Shown: positions 1 through 9,183, counted from the first letter of the stretch. The stretch: 64,000 nucleotides of DNA from UBA2779 sp965232165 (GCA_965232165.1 CBDDOY010000002.1:992001-1056000), one strand, 5' to 3'. Numbers and translations: made by a program. Notes: generated by a model from the sequence alone, not told the origin.

Positions 1-1331
1 ACCCTGAAACGCGTAAGGCCGCTGCCGAAGTGAGAACGATCAATCCCAATTCAAGTGAGGCATGGTCAATTGAAGGTGATTCCTGGTTTTTAGAAAACAA
101 AGAGAGCCGGGAAAACAGACGAAAGGCCCGCAATGCGTATGATTCTGCCCTGAAAACAAACCCCGAAGATTGGAATTCCCTTCACCGGCTCGGACAACTC
201 GACCTTCTCGACGACAACCTCTCCGGCGCCCTCCAAAACTTCGAGAAAGCAGCCAGTTTGAATCCATCCAGCATCGATATTCAGTACGATCTCGGCAAGG
301 TTCAGTTCCGGGCACAACGCTATCCCGAGGCCGTTAAGACATTCGAGAAAATCTCAAAATCGAATCCCAATTATAAAAGCACCTGGTTCAATCTGGGACT
401 CAGCTATTTCAAAACATCTCGGACTTCCGATGCCGCCATTGCGTTTGAAGAGAGTATAAAAGCGAGAGGCGACCACGCCGCCAGTTATTACGAACTCGGA
501 AGAATACATCTTGCTTCGGAAAACTTGGCAGAAGCGGCTGCATCCTTCACAACGGCAGTAGACCTCGCGCCGCAAAAAGCCTCATACTGGCGCGGACTTG
601 GAGCCGCCTATTTTGGCAAAGAAGACTTTTCAGCCGCCCAGGATGCCTACAAGACCGCATTGACATTGACACCAAATCATGGCGACACCCTATACAATCT
701 AGCACTCATCGCCACGAAACTCGGAGATCCCTACGAGGCATTCAAATACATCACCGAAGCCATCAAAACGGACAGAGCCAATCCTGTTTACCTCTACACA
801 CTGGGTCAGACAGCCGAAGAAATCGACCTTATAGAGGAGGCCATTGAAAGCTATAAGAAGGCCGTATCCATTGATGCCCGGTACATCAAACCCCTTATTA
901 ACCTCGGCGTAGTTTTCGACAACAGGGGTGAATACGATGCAGCCCTCGATTATCTTCTTCAAGCCTTCCGCATTGACCCGCAATCGGTAACCGTGTGGAA
1001 CAACCTCGGCAAAGTGTATCTTCACAAGGAAGACTTTTCCAAGAGCCTAACATATTTCCAAAAAGCCGCCGCAGCCTCTCCAGATGACCCGGAATTGCAA
1101 ATGAACTATGCCCTCGCATTAACAGAGACAGGAGCCAAAGAGAAAGCCATAGCAATGCTCAGGCGGGTTATCGCCTTAGAGCCTTCAAATGCCAATGCCT
1201 ACGATCAACTGGCGAGAATCCTATATACAGGCGGAAATATCGAAGAGGCCAAAAAAGTTGCCGCCGATTATGAGAAGCGAAACCCCGGGCATACCGGACT
1301 GTCTGAATTGAAAAATCTATTGGCACAGTGA
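1..1331 (+). CDS. TPR-repeat protein, 5' end outside window
   Basis: The reading frame is open from the first complete codon (position 3) and the residues before the first possible start (GTG at 30) already read like the same protein, so the gene begins outside the window. At least ten consecutive 34-residue tetratricopeptide repeats are visible, with the usual pattern (W/Y-x2-LG-x2-Y near the first helix, A-x3-Y/F and a P every 34 residues, e.g. 'LNPSS', 'SNPNY', 'LAPQK', 'LTPNH', 'IDPQS', 'SPDDP', 'LEPSN'). TPR arrays are protein-protein scaffolds; no catalytic domain or membrane segment is seen in the visible part. The partner is unknown. The next gene is 750 bp away, so this is the end of its transcription unit. 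Confidence 0.85.
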   Translation, partial: PETRKAAAEVRTINPNSSEAWSIEGDSWFLENKESRENRRKARNAYDSALKTNPEDWNSLHRLGQLDLLDDNLSGALQNFEKAASLNPSSIDIQYDLGKVQFRAQRYPEAVKTFEKISKSNPNYKSTWFNLGLSYFKTSRTSDAAIAFEESIKARGDHAASYYELGRIHLASENLAEAAASFTTAVDLAPQKASYWRGLGAAYFGKEDFSAAQDAYKTALTLTPNHGDTLYNLALIATKLGDPYEAFKYITEAIKTDRANPVYLYTLGQTAEEIDLIEEAIESYKKAVSIDARYIKPLINLGVVFDNRGEYDAALDYLLQAFRIDPQSVTVWNNLGKVYLHKEDFSKSLTYFQKAAAASPDDPELQMNYALALTETGAKEKAIAMLRRVIALEPSNANAYDQLARILYTGGNIEEAKKVAADYEKRNPGHTGLSELKNLLAQ

Positions 1332-1788
1332 CTTTCCCGTATGCCGCAACTGCAGAAATCATTACTCAATGCCCCGAAGCTTAGTGGCAGAAAAATAACC
1401 GCTGGCTAGTACATATAGTTTAGTGCAGAAACGAATTATCAGAATACACCTGCACTTTCTCTGCCCCGTATTGCTCCAATTCCAGCCCTATAGGGCTGAA
1501 TAACTGACAACAGCATAAATTCCACCCACGGAAATCTTCGATGAGGCCCTATGTGATCAGTTTGTTAATTCTTTTCCTAACCGTGCTTTATGAGGATTCA
1601 AGAAGACCCGGGCCGACTATATGAAAACAACCACATTCTTCTGGGCATTTTATTAAAACCCCAAATCAGAAGCCATGCTTCACGATACCGGAGACCCTGC
1701 AGTTTCACTCCTAAGACTTCAACAGAATTCTGCCGCAGGCAGATAATAGAAGTTTCTATGCGCCGTAGCTTCTAAAAAATCAGCACTT
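1332..1788. other. Intergenic stretch, no gene recognised
   Basis: No ORF here has protein-like composition. A perfect palindrome AGCCCTATAGGGCT lies near 1488-1501, without a T tract, so it is not an obvious terminator. The stretch leads into a family B repeat. Confidence 0.5.
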
Positions 1789-1905
1789 GGGCGCAACCCT
1801 TCGGGTCGGGCTTTTCACTCCAATGCCTTAATCCGGCAGCCTGTCCCCGGCTCATTGCCAATCGCCGGGGCTGCCGGCGGCATTTCCGTTTCAATCCCTT
1901 GCGCC
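1789..1905 (+). repeat. Family B structured repeat, copy B1
   Basis: The element starts GGGCGCAACCCTTCGGGTC and ends TTGCGCC, so its ends pair (GGCGCAA with TTGCGCC). The centre folds into a long hairpin: CCGGCAG pairs with CTGCCGG and CCCCGGC with GCCGGGG. Other full copies are at 16053, 33553, 41890 and 59128. It lies between genes and codes for nothing obvious. It may be a REP-like DNA element or a structured transcript. Confidence 0.8.
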
Positions 1906-1969
1906 TGCCATCGGATTATCTTTTGCACAATACCACTAGAGCCCCCTCTGAAAACCGATAGCTTGCGCC

Positions 1970-2035
1970 AGCAGAACACGCACAGGCAGGCGGAAAAGAG
2001 CAAGCCAAAAACGGAATGGGGTTTTTAGAGGTCCC
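1970..2035. repeat. Family A repeat fragment (right end)
   Basis: Only the right end of a family A element is present: it ends with TTTTTAGAGGTCCCC, one base off the consensus terminus. Immediately left is a piece of the small palindromic insert (ACACGCACAGGCAGGC) also seen in copies at 42.7 and 63.9 kb. The left part of the element is missing. Confidence 0.65.
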
Positions 2036-2082
2036 CTAATGCCGGGTTTGAGAAATACGTCCCCCCCGCCGATATAAAAACT

Positions 2083-3324
2083 ATGTCCCATCGCAGAGCA
2101 TCCCTGATTCTCACACTCTTCATCGCCATTTACACGCTTCCCCTCGGAGCCATTGAACTCATACTCAACCAGCGGCAAATAGGGGTTTACCCCGATGAAC
2201 GGCTTCTCGCTCATACATATTCCGAGCCTGAAACCGGGGGCATATACCTGCCCCTATCGGGCCTCTTCCCCTGGATGAAAGAAATAGAAGCCCTCGAAGT
2301 GAAATCAGCAGCGAATCTGACCCGCTGGGATTCTCCTCGGCAGATAACAGACATCTGGAACGATATAAAACTCGTTCACAACTCGGACGGATGGGAACTC
2401 AGCATTGGCCAGGATATATTCAAGGACCCGATGCGTATTGCCGTTTTAGGGACAGAAATAGACACACCGGTTCTGAGAATATGGTCTTCCGCGGATGATA
2501 TCCGGGAGGAATTGGCCATCAGACTCGATATCCGTGGCGTAGAGGCGGAATGGCGTACGATTCACAGACCAGGCTTCTTGCTGAACGATCCGCCGCAGGG
2601 AACCATCCCCCATCTGATACTCATGGAAGATATCTCACTGATCCGTTCTTTGCCGAAGCTATTCACCTACAGGCCCATAGCCGCCAATTCCTCACTCTGG
2701 CTCACCTCATTACCCGCGTGGACAGACTCTGAATCCGGTCATCAGCCGGACTATCCCCAGCTATTGGCAATAAATCTCCGTGATCCTGTAACGAGTTTAT
2801 ACTGGCTCCCGATGCATAATCCCTTTTTTCTTGACACGAATGGACGATTCTCCTCAACTCTTATCAATGTGCTGACAATTCCCGATAACTATCCCGATGC
2901 AGTCATTGATACGCCACACCCATTGCAGGCACTCAATTCGGGAAGAGCCATGTCTGCCGCCCTATCTGCAGCCTCGGTTAAGGCCAATGAAGACAGCGTT
3001 ATGAAAGCATTCCGTCCTATTCCTCCCCCCGAAGGCGGTGTCAACATATTGAGAAGGAGTTATGCGGCCATACCCAAGGGCCTTGCCGGTGAGGATATTG
3101 AAATTGCCAAATTGATACTCAATGAAGCCGTCAATCTTTATCGGCCAACAGGGGATGCTCAGGCAAGGCCCATTCCCCCCGCTCCGCGCCTCTTGAGTTT
3201 CTTCGATGCCTACACGAGAATCATAGGCCCTGCCCTGTCTCGCCAGTTGGGGGCTGCAGAAGCTGCCGAAATCATCGGCACATACGTCAATGGTAGACGC
3301 TGGGCAGAAAATTTCTTATATTGA
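2083..3324 (+). CDS. Secreted protein of unknown function
   Basis: 413 residues starting with a typical signal peptide (MSHRRA, then a hydrophobic run to about residue 24 ending LPLGA). I do not recognise the mature part. It is rich in Trp and Pro, has alternating beta-like segments, and contains a Pro-rich stretch near 310 (RPIPPPEGG) and another near 360 (ARPIPPAP). There is no lipobox cysteine, so export to the periplasm or outer membrane is more likely than lipidation. No clear Shine-Dalgarno sequence precedes the ATG. The gene ends 9 nt before tRNA-Cys on the same strand, so the two could be co-transcribed. Codon use matches the housekeeping genes. Confidence 0.7.
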   Translation: MSHRRASLILTLFIAIYTLPLGAIELILNQRQIGVYPDERLLAHTYSEPETGGIYLPLSGLFPWMKEIEALEVKSAANLTRWDSPRQITDIWNDIKLVHNSDGWELSIGQDIFKDPMRIAVLGTEIDTPVLRIWSSADDIREELAIRLDIRGVEAEWRTIHRPGFLLNDPPQGTIPHLILMEDISLIRSLPKLFTYRPIAANSSLWLTSLPAWTDSESGHQPDYPQLLAINLRDPVTSLYWLPMHNPFFLDTNGRFSSTLINVLTIPDNYPDAVIDTPHPLQALNSGRAMSAALSAASVKANEDSVMKAFRPIPPPEGGVNILRRSYAAIPKGLAGEDIEIAKLILNEAVNLYRPTGDAQARPIPPAPRLLSFFDAYTRIIGPALSRQLGAAEAAEIIGTYVNGRRWAENFLY

Positions 3325-3333
3325 TTCAAACTT

Positions 3334-3406
3334 GGCGCCGTACCCAAGCGGCTAAGGGAGTGGATTGCAAATCCATGATTCAGCGGTTCGAGTCCGCTCG
3401 GCGCCT
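3334..3406 (+). tRNA. tRNA-Cys (GCA)
   Basis: A full cloverleaf can be drawn. The acceptor GGCGCCG pairs over 7 bp with CGGCGCC. The anticodon stem GTGGA/TCCAT holds loop TTGCAAA, giving anticodon GCA. The T arm is GCGG-TTCGAGT-CCGC. The discriminator base is T and CCA is not encoded. Confidence 0.95.
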
Positions 3407-3462
3407 TAAAATACCATTGGAAACGGCTTATCAATGCATGCAAATGCGGAAAACAGAATAGA

Positions 3463-3625
3463 GGGCACCTCTAAGAAACAGCTTCAGGAAATTGACGAAG
3501 AAATTTTTTGTCGATACAAGGCGGCAAAAGCTAAGGGCGTAGCTTAAGCTACGTGAGCATTTTGACAACGCAGTAGCGGCGGAAAAGTTCGAGTCAAGAA
3601 CTAAAAGGGGTTTTCAGAGGTGCCC
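3463..3625. repeat. Family A MITE-like element, copy A1
   Basis: A 163-bp element with inverted ends (GGGCACCTCTAAGAAACAG and its counterpart ending AGAGGTGCCC) flanked by the 4-bp direct repeat TAGA. The interior shares the family core (ATACAAGGCGGCAAAAGC, a TTAAGC palindrome, GAGCATTTTGACAACGCAG). It has no ORF. Confidence 0.85.
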
Positions 3626-4311
3626 TAGAGTGCCCCGAAGTTCAGGGGTACTGCTATACTGTGTGGATGGCGAGAATCCATAATGCCTTTTCACTATGTT
3701 AATTCTCTGCCAATAAAAAACTACATCGCTTAAACCGCCGGTGCATTTAACGGCGGTAATCAAACTGGGATACATCCCGAGTTACAGAAATGACTGATAT
3801 GTTTGTCGGTTCCGGGTTAGAGACAAATCCACCGGGCTGATATAGCCCATGAAATACGCCTTGCAGTGTGGCCCGAGCTGTGCACCCCCCCGACAGCAGG
3901 GATATCACCAACCAGGATGCCCCCCCTCATTCTTTGAAGGAGGGGCATTGTTGTGCTATCTGGCATACATCTTCACCAGGCACATAGAATCTCTCTGACA
4001 ACTCTGTCGGAATTCAGCTAAAACTTCCCCAGCATAAACTCAAGGACACCTCTAAAAAAATGTCCCAGATACTCGCCCGGAGATACAAATCCGACTGCGG
4101 ATTGAGATAGGGATCACTCCGAATTCCTTCGCCACGGCCTCGCACTCTGACTGCTCGGGGAAAACACCATTCTCAAGACTGAGTCTCGAAACCCTTCACT
4201 ATATGACTTTCACCGCCTCTCAGTGGACTCCTATGCTGGCAGAACGGGCTAGAGAAGCCTTCAATTCGGAGTTCACTTCACCAAGTTTTTTGCAGACAAG
4301 GAACTATACGT
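3626..4311. other. Gene-free stretch before the CRISPR array
   Basis: No protein-like ORF. A C-rich hairpin (CCCCTC with GAGGGG near 3923-3948) is present. A degenerate family A-like end (GGACACCTCTAAAAAAA) sits near 4044. If the array is read rightward its leader should lie in the last 100-200 bases, but no good promoter is evident there. Confidence 0.5.
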
Positions 4312-4814
4312 GCTAGAGACACCCTCTATTTCAAGGGTTACTCCATCAAACTGAAAAATCTTGAAGGAGGTATCAGGATCAAATGCTAGAGACACCCTCT
4401 ATTTCAAGGGTTACTCCATCACCAAAAGAAATAGAAATTGAGAGAATGAGGCTAGAGACACCCTCTATTTCAAGGGTTACTCCATCAAATATTATCGACT
4501 CTAGCTTATCTACAGGCTAGAGACACCCTCTATTTCAAGGGTTACTCCATCACAGGCTGCTGTACAGACCCATGAAATAGTGCTAGAGACACCCTCTATT
4601 TCAAGGGTTACTCCATCTACCGGCTTCCTCGGTCGGGCGGTCCCTACGCTAGAGACACCCTCTATTTCAAGGGTTACTCCATCAGCAGTGTGTAGAGGCA
4701 GCCTGCCGGATGCGCTAGAGACACCCTCTATTTCAAGGGTTACTCCATCTTTGATTGCCATACTCGACCTCTAAAAAGGCTAGAGACACCCTCTATTTCA
4801 AGGGTTACTCCATC
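4312..4814 (+). CRISPR. CRISPR array, 8 repeats and 7 spacers (type VI)
   Basis: Eight identical 36-bp direct repeats start at 4312, 4385, 4451, 4516, 4582, 4648, 4714 and 4779. Spacers are 37, 30, 29, 30, 30, 30 and 29 bp. Each repeat begins GCTAGAGACACCC and ends GGGTTACTCCATC. Inside it ACCCT pairs with AGGGT around an 8-nt loop CTATTTCA. From memory, the small Cas13X/Cas13e repeats have the same plan in the same orientation (GCTGGAG start, CCCC-CGATTTGT-GGGG hairpin), so I orient the array on the + strand; the leader side is not proven. Spacers near 30 nt fit Cas13b-like systems. The array lies 84 bp from the stop codon of the convergent cas13 gene. Perfect repeats argue that it is intact. 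Confidence 0.97.
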
Positions 4815-4898
4815 CGATGTCCATTAATTCATTATATAGAAAATACTTATATGGGATATATGCTCTAAAAAACGGCTTTGTATCCATGAAAACCATCC

Positions 4899-7199
4899 TT
4901 ATTCCCCTGTTTTTTTCTGGATTCTCATCTTATCACGATCTTCGCGCAATAACTTCATGACATGATTTATCCTCTCAAAAGAGTATAGATCAAAATGATA
5001 AATGCTGTTACGAACCTCCTTGATGGTATAGGTATCGCCTTCTTGAAAGCGTTCCTTCAACAAATGCTCAAAAACACTATACCCTTTTCCATCAGAATGA
5101 TTCGTATTCTCCGAAGAAGCAATAGCTGCTTTCTCCCAATCAAGGATTTTCCTCCCATAATCAACATATAGATCAAACCAAGCCTTGAATAGGGCATTAT
5201 CTAAAATAACGATATCCTTATCAGCTATCTTCTCTTGGGATTTCGTATATTTATCGTAAAATGCTCTGTTAAGAGATCTCTTTCGGTTTTCAGAGGAATC
5301 ACAAAATTTCTTAAATTCCTTCAAACATAGCAATTTATCTTCGCGGCCCTTCCGTATAATCTCCTCCCAAATCGATCCAGGCAAACAGTAAAAACCATCA
5401 GAGAGCTTCCGGTATATCTTATCTGTATAAACTGTGAGCCGTTCCAAATTATCTTTCGATATATTCAAGATAAGCAAGGCAAGCTCCATCGCCTTGTAGC
5501 CATTTTTCTTAGACTCCTTATCATCCTTAAAATCATCCTTAAAATCATCCTTAAAATCATCCTTAAAATCCTTCAAATCGGCTTTAATACGATCTCGATG
5601 GATTACCAATTTATGCTTTTCAATCAATTTCAATATCTTGTCAAGCACCTCTTCTTCTCTATATGGCCATCGCTTCCCGTCTTGGCCTGTCGAAAGAAGG
5701 TTCAATATCTGATATTTTTTATCATCATCATGTTTGACTCCGGCCATCTTCGGCTTGGATTTCTTGATTTCGTCCAAAATGTCCTTGGGTGACGACTTTC
5801 CAATGGGATTCTCGACTTTTCCCGTATCTCTTGATTTCCAATATCCCTCAAAGCGCACTCCTGATTTTTCGCTGTTTCTTAATTCTTCAAATTTCTTGAA
5901 TTTTTCTAGCCATTTATCCAACTTCTTCAATTGCTTATCGCATATTCTCTCGTAGAATTTAGGGAAAGTATTTTTGGGGTATTCTTTCAGCCATCTATCA
6001 CCTTCAAACTCTTGCGGTACTTTCAGGTTCTTCAGATCGATTTCTTTGGTTTCTTTCCAACAAATATCAAGACGGGTTTGTATTGCGGTAAAGAGTTCCA
6101 GATAAAGATTTCTACGACTGATGGATTTCTCCTTATTTTCCCCTTTAACACCCTGAAAGACACCAGACTCCATTTCTCGAATCAGATATCGGGCACAGCT
6201 TTTGGTTGCTTCATGCCTATGCGGGAAATCGTCCAGGGCATCTCCCCCTTCACATTTCACCCATGCCTTTTTATCTTCCCAACTGCGATAATAATCGTAG
6301 AGTTTCTTAATGCTAGATTTGTTATTTTTAGAGGTATTTTTTCCTTCTTCTTTCCGTGATTTCCGAGTGGAAAAATCAAACTTCTCCAAAGGAAAATCGG
6401 CTTTGTATTCATTTTCAACAAAACTGTAGTAGTATATCTGCTGCAACAGATTCCGGCTCATCTGAATCCGCTTCATTGTATTATCGTCTTTTCTCCTGCA
6501 CTCAAAGCGTACTGCCGCCAGTCTGGGATGAATCTGCCTGCTTTCCGGTAAGATTTCGCAGTCTATACCGTCAATCTTGATTTCTGTCTTCTCGCCAAAG
6601 ATTCCATCCCAGGCCGCATCCATGTAACAGCGCGCCCAATTCTTAACACTATGCTCGGGTGCATCCTCCGCTTCGCTGTAAATCCAGTTAAGATATCTCA
6701 GATCAAACTCCGGTTTGTGGGAATTGGGCCGAGCTATTCTAAGAAGATTTTTTTTAAGTTTCGATTCATTTTTTGTGATGCCGATAATGTCGCATAGATA
6801 GTTTATCCACACCGTGGCAAGCCGTGTGGCCAGTAGAATGGCTGTGAAGTGTACGGTTGGATTTCTTCCTTCATAGTTTCTGAAAAAATAATCCCTCATA
6901 GCTAGAATAAATGGATTCTTATTGTCATCTGGCAATGTCTCTTTGAGATTTTTCTTATAATAATCTTTGCATGCCTCGAAGCTTTTATCGAGTCTTTCTT
7001 CGGTATGTTCATAATGGGAGAAGTAATTCCTGGCTTTTATCAGGTAATCTGTAATGCAGTTTTTATCTTTTTCAATCTGTGAATTCATAATCAGCAAATG
7101 GACAAAGAGCCCATATTTCGGCTCCTTATTCTCCTCTATGAAATCCTTGAATTTCTTCATAGTCATTTTGTAGAGAGGATCGGCACCTGTTGCAGTCAT
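4899..7199 (-). CDS. cas13: Compact Cas13 RNA-guided RNase (type VI)
   Basis: 766 residues (767 if the TTG one codon earlier is used). A good ribosome-binding site (AAGGGAG) precedes both, and the frame is closed by TGA 14 codons upstream. Two HEPN RNase motifs RxxxxH lie at the extreme ends (numbering with the TTG as residue 1): R58-N-Y-F-S-H63, and R731-N-S-I-Y-H736, 31 residues from the C-terminus. Placement of one HEPN at each end is the Cas13b/Cas13X/Cas13Y layout, and the length is close to the 775-800 aa small variants; Cas13a, Cas13d and classical Cas13b are larger. Between them are Lys-rich helical segments and a four-fold KDDF repeat. Family knowledge: Cas13 processes crRNA, binds target RNA and then cleaves RNA, often in trans. 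No cas1, cas2 or csx27/28-like gene is adjacent. AT-rich sequence and high Lys/Asn set it apart from its neighbours and suggest transfer. Confidence 0.9.
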   Translation of the reverse strand: MTATGADPLYKMTMKKFKDFIEENKEPKYGLFVHLLIMNSQIEKDKNCITDYLIKARNYFSHYEHTEERLDKSFEACKDYYKKNLKETLPDDNKNPFILAMRDYFFRNYEGRNPTVHFTAILLATRLATVWINYLCDIIGITKNESKLKKNLLRIARPNSHKPEFDLRYLNWIYSEAEDAPEHSVKNWARCYMDAAWDGIFGEKTEIKIDGIDCEILPESRQIHPRLAAVRFECRRKDDNTMKRIQMSRNLLQQIYYYSFVENEYKADFPLEKFDFSTRKSRKEEGKNTSKNNKSSIKKLYDYYRSWEDKKAWVKCEGGDALDDFPHRHEATKSCARYLIREMESGVFQGVKGENKEKSISRRNLYLELFTAIQTRLDICWKETKEIDLKNLKVPQEFEGDRWLKEYPKNTFPKFYERICDKQLKKLDKWLEKFKKFEELRNSEKSGVRFEGYWKSRDTGKVENPIGKSSPKDILDEIKKSKPKMAGVKHDDDKKYQILNLLSTGQDGKRWPYREEEVLDKILKLIEKHKLVIHRDRIKADLKDFKDDFKDDFKDDFKDDKESKKNGYKAMELALLILNISKDNLERLTVYTDKIYRKLSDGFYCLPGSIWEEIIRKGREDKLLCLKEFKKFCDSSENRKRSLNRAFYDKYTKSQEKIADKDIVILDNALFKAWFDLYVDYGRKILDWEKAAIASSENTNHSDGKGYSVFEHLLKERFQEGDTYTIKEVRNSIYHFDLYSFERINHVMKLLREDRDKMRIQKKTGE
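5521..5568 (-). repeat. 12-bp tandem repeat inside cas13
   Basis: Four perfect head-to-tail copies of TCATCCTTAAAA on the + strand encode KDDF units on the cas13 strand. The unit is a multiple of three, so copy-number change lengthens or shortens a charged linker without breaking the frame. Confidence 0.9.
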
Positions 7200-7274
7200 C
7201 AATTCTTCTCCCTTGGAAATGGTTTTGCTTTCGGGTTTTCAGCTCTACAAGCATCCTCCACAGCATTGTCTTTT

Positions 7275-7283
7275 ATTATACCA
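7275..7283 (-). promoter_or_regulatory. Extended -10 promoter candidate for cas13
   Basis: The minus strand reads TGGTATAAT, a perfect TATAAT with an upstream TG extension. This would start transcription about 70 nt before the cas13 start. No -35 box is convincing. The proC promoter candidate at 38721 has the same nine bases. Confidence 0.5.
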
Positions 7284-8194
7284 TATCACTGCTCCTGCTA
7301 TCCACCCGCCATCCCCTCGGCCCCCGCGGCCAAAGGGGAACGCCCAAAACACGAACAGGCATATCGGCATACTGGTTTGAGGCTTCTTCATCGAGAAACA
7401 GTGAAGTTATTGGCCTGGGGGTCATTAATACGAGACAGTGAAGGAATGTGGCCCTGTCTGCGCGCCAGGGAAGATCGGCATCCCTGCTCCAGGAAATTCT
7501 CCCCTGATGTCAATATAGCGGGAGGAGGCTGGCTGATTTCAGGGAAAAAGACCAAGACGGAGTAAGCCTTCCCAAGTTGTCGATTCACCTGTAGTTCCAT
7601 TTAGAAAATTCGTTCGCCATCGGAAAGGAATGAGGCTCATAGCATCAAGCCTCACTGCATTATACACAGGAAAAGTAAAGGGCGCCTCTAAAGAGCCGCT
7701 CATCCCCATGAGGGGGATACGGCGAACGAACCCCCGTGTAACTTCTCCGCAACTTCGAGATCGTCCCCATGGTATGGATACAGCTTTGCCGGACCGCACT
7801 TAGGCCCAGACAAGCCTGAATTCATCGATGTTGACAGGTGGGGAAGGCGTCCGTTACCTGCATATCTTCCGTGCCGGTCTTGTTGGCATAAAGGATATGG
7901 AAATGCCGGGCTTAGTAGGTCTTGGTCTATATCCACGGTATCGTCAATGTCTTTTTTCTGATTGTCGGGATCGGCCGGAATCCCCGCGGCCGGTGAGCAT
8001 TGTCATCATCGCTAAGCCGATGGCCGCCACGAGGGAACTCTTCGTTTTCAATCACAGATAAACACGGGCGGCAGAGTTCTTGCGGCAGAAACTACTTGAA
8101 CGGCCAATACAGCCTTTCGTATATTTCGTGCTTCTCGTGGTTGAAAATCTTCCTATGCCCGTCGTCCCATTTAATGGATGCTTAGAGATTTCCA
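7284..8194. other. Gene-free stretch between cas13 and rlmB
   Basis: Several short ORFs exist on both strands but none shows family motifs or consistent codon use, and they interrupt one another. The stretch may be decayed genes. A family A-like end (GGGCGCCTCTAAAGAGC) lies at 7680. Around 8115-8150 there is a copy of the TTTCGTGCTTCTCGTGG type of dispersed motif also seen near 38.1 and 62.0 kb. Confidence 0.5.
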
Positions 8195-8935
8195 TTAGTT
8201 CAGGGGATGCCGCCCTTGCTGCCGTCTGACCTCGTACATCAGTATGCCTGCGGCTGTTGCCGCATTCAGGGAGTCGATGTTGCCCGAGGTCGGTATGCCG
8301 ACAAGCCCATCGCAGCACTCGCCTACCAGCCGGTGCAGCCCTCTCCCTTCCCGTCCTATGACAAATGCGCTGCGCCCTTTGAACTTAAGCCGATGGATCG
8401 GCTCCCCGTTCTTATCTGCCCCCCAAACCCAGTATCCGTTATCCTTTAATTCCTTGATGGTCCGGCTGATATTTGTCACCTCAATGAGAGAAACCCATTC
8501 AATCGCACCAGCCGAGGATCGGCTCAAGGTATCGGCGTCTCTTCCAGCGGCTCGCCGCTTAGGCACGATTACCGCATCAACAGAAAAATTCTCAGCCGAT
8601 CTTATCACGGCCCCAAGGTTGCCGGGATCCGTGATACCGTCGAGAACGATGACCAAACTGCTGTCGTTCTTCGCGGATGCAAACAACTCGGCCAAAGTAT
8701 GGACGGGGCTGTTTTTTTCATCATGGCGGATTTCCAGCAGATAGCCTCTGTGATCCAAATGGCCCACTTTGACATCGATATCCCGCTCTGAAACGCTGCG
8801 GCAGGATACGCCATGGCTCTTTGCCAACGCAATCAATTCTTTAACCCGATGGCTCATTTTTGAATGATAGAAGATGCCTTTCTGTTTCTTTATCGCTTCG
8901 GCTATCCCGTTTCCTCCGGTCAGGCAGTCGTTCAT
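8195..8935 (-). CDS. rlmB: 23S rRNA 2'-O-methyltransferase RlmB-like (SpoU family)
   Basis: 246 residues. The N-terminus (LTGGNGIAEAI, residues 5-15) is the substrate-binding domain start usual in TrmH/RlmB proteins. The SpoU knot motifs are in order: DGITDPGNLGAVIRSAE at 99-115, IGREGRGL at 193-200, and IPTSGNIDSLNAATAAG at 214-230. The family transfers methyl from S-adenosylmethionine to a ribose 2'-OH. RlmB modifies G2251 in the peptidyl-transferase P loop, while related members modify tRNA, so the exact target is inferred. It stands alone, reading toward the empty stretch next to cas13. Confidence 0.88.
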   Translation of the reverse strand: MNDCLTGGNGIAEAIKKQKGIFYHSKMSHRVKELIALAKSHGVSCRSVSERDIDVKVGHLDHRGYLLEIRHDEKNSPVHTLAELFASAKNDSSLVIVLDGITDPGNLGAVIRSAENFSVDAVIVPKRRAAGRDADTLSRSSAGAIEWVSLIEVTNISRTIKELKDNGYWVWGADKNGEPIHRLKFKGRSAFVIGREGRGLHRLVGECCDGLVGIPTSGNIDSLNAATAAGILMYEVRRQQGRHPLN

Positions 8936-9183
8936 GGCCTGTATATTACTCCCTGCCGCTTCTTTGGTATACTATTTTGGCACCTTGTTAAATTCGCTTC
9001 AGCAAATCCAAAGAAGATATTTCCTGCTGCTGAAAATCGGCCAATACTCAAGAGGCGCCCTAGGCGTAGAATGGGCTGCATTCTGGTGAAACCATTGCGG
9101 GAACAGGCGCAAACCAGCCTGAAGAAGGATGTCCGGCTAGAAAATCAGGCTGCGGACGGTGCTCTTATTGAAAGGAGGAGGTA

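Noticed and set aside
1590..1775. 61-codon ORF in the first intergenic region
   Set aside because: No ribosome-binding site, no family resemblance, and it runs into repeat sequence.
4510..4774. ORFs on both strands across the CRISPR array with repeated GVTLEIEGVSS or LETPSISRVTPS units
   Set aside because: They are translations of the direct repeats; the periodicity comes from the array, not from a protein.
7388..8061. Several ORFs of 60-90 codons between cas13 and rlmB as Cas accessory genes
   Set aside because: None has membrane segments or motifs of Csx27, Csx28 or WYL proteins, and they overlap each other on both strands.
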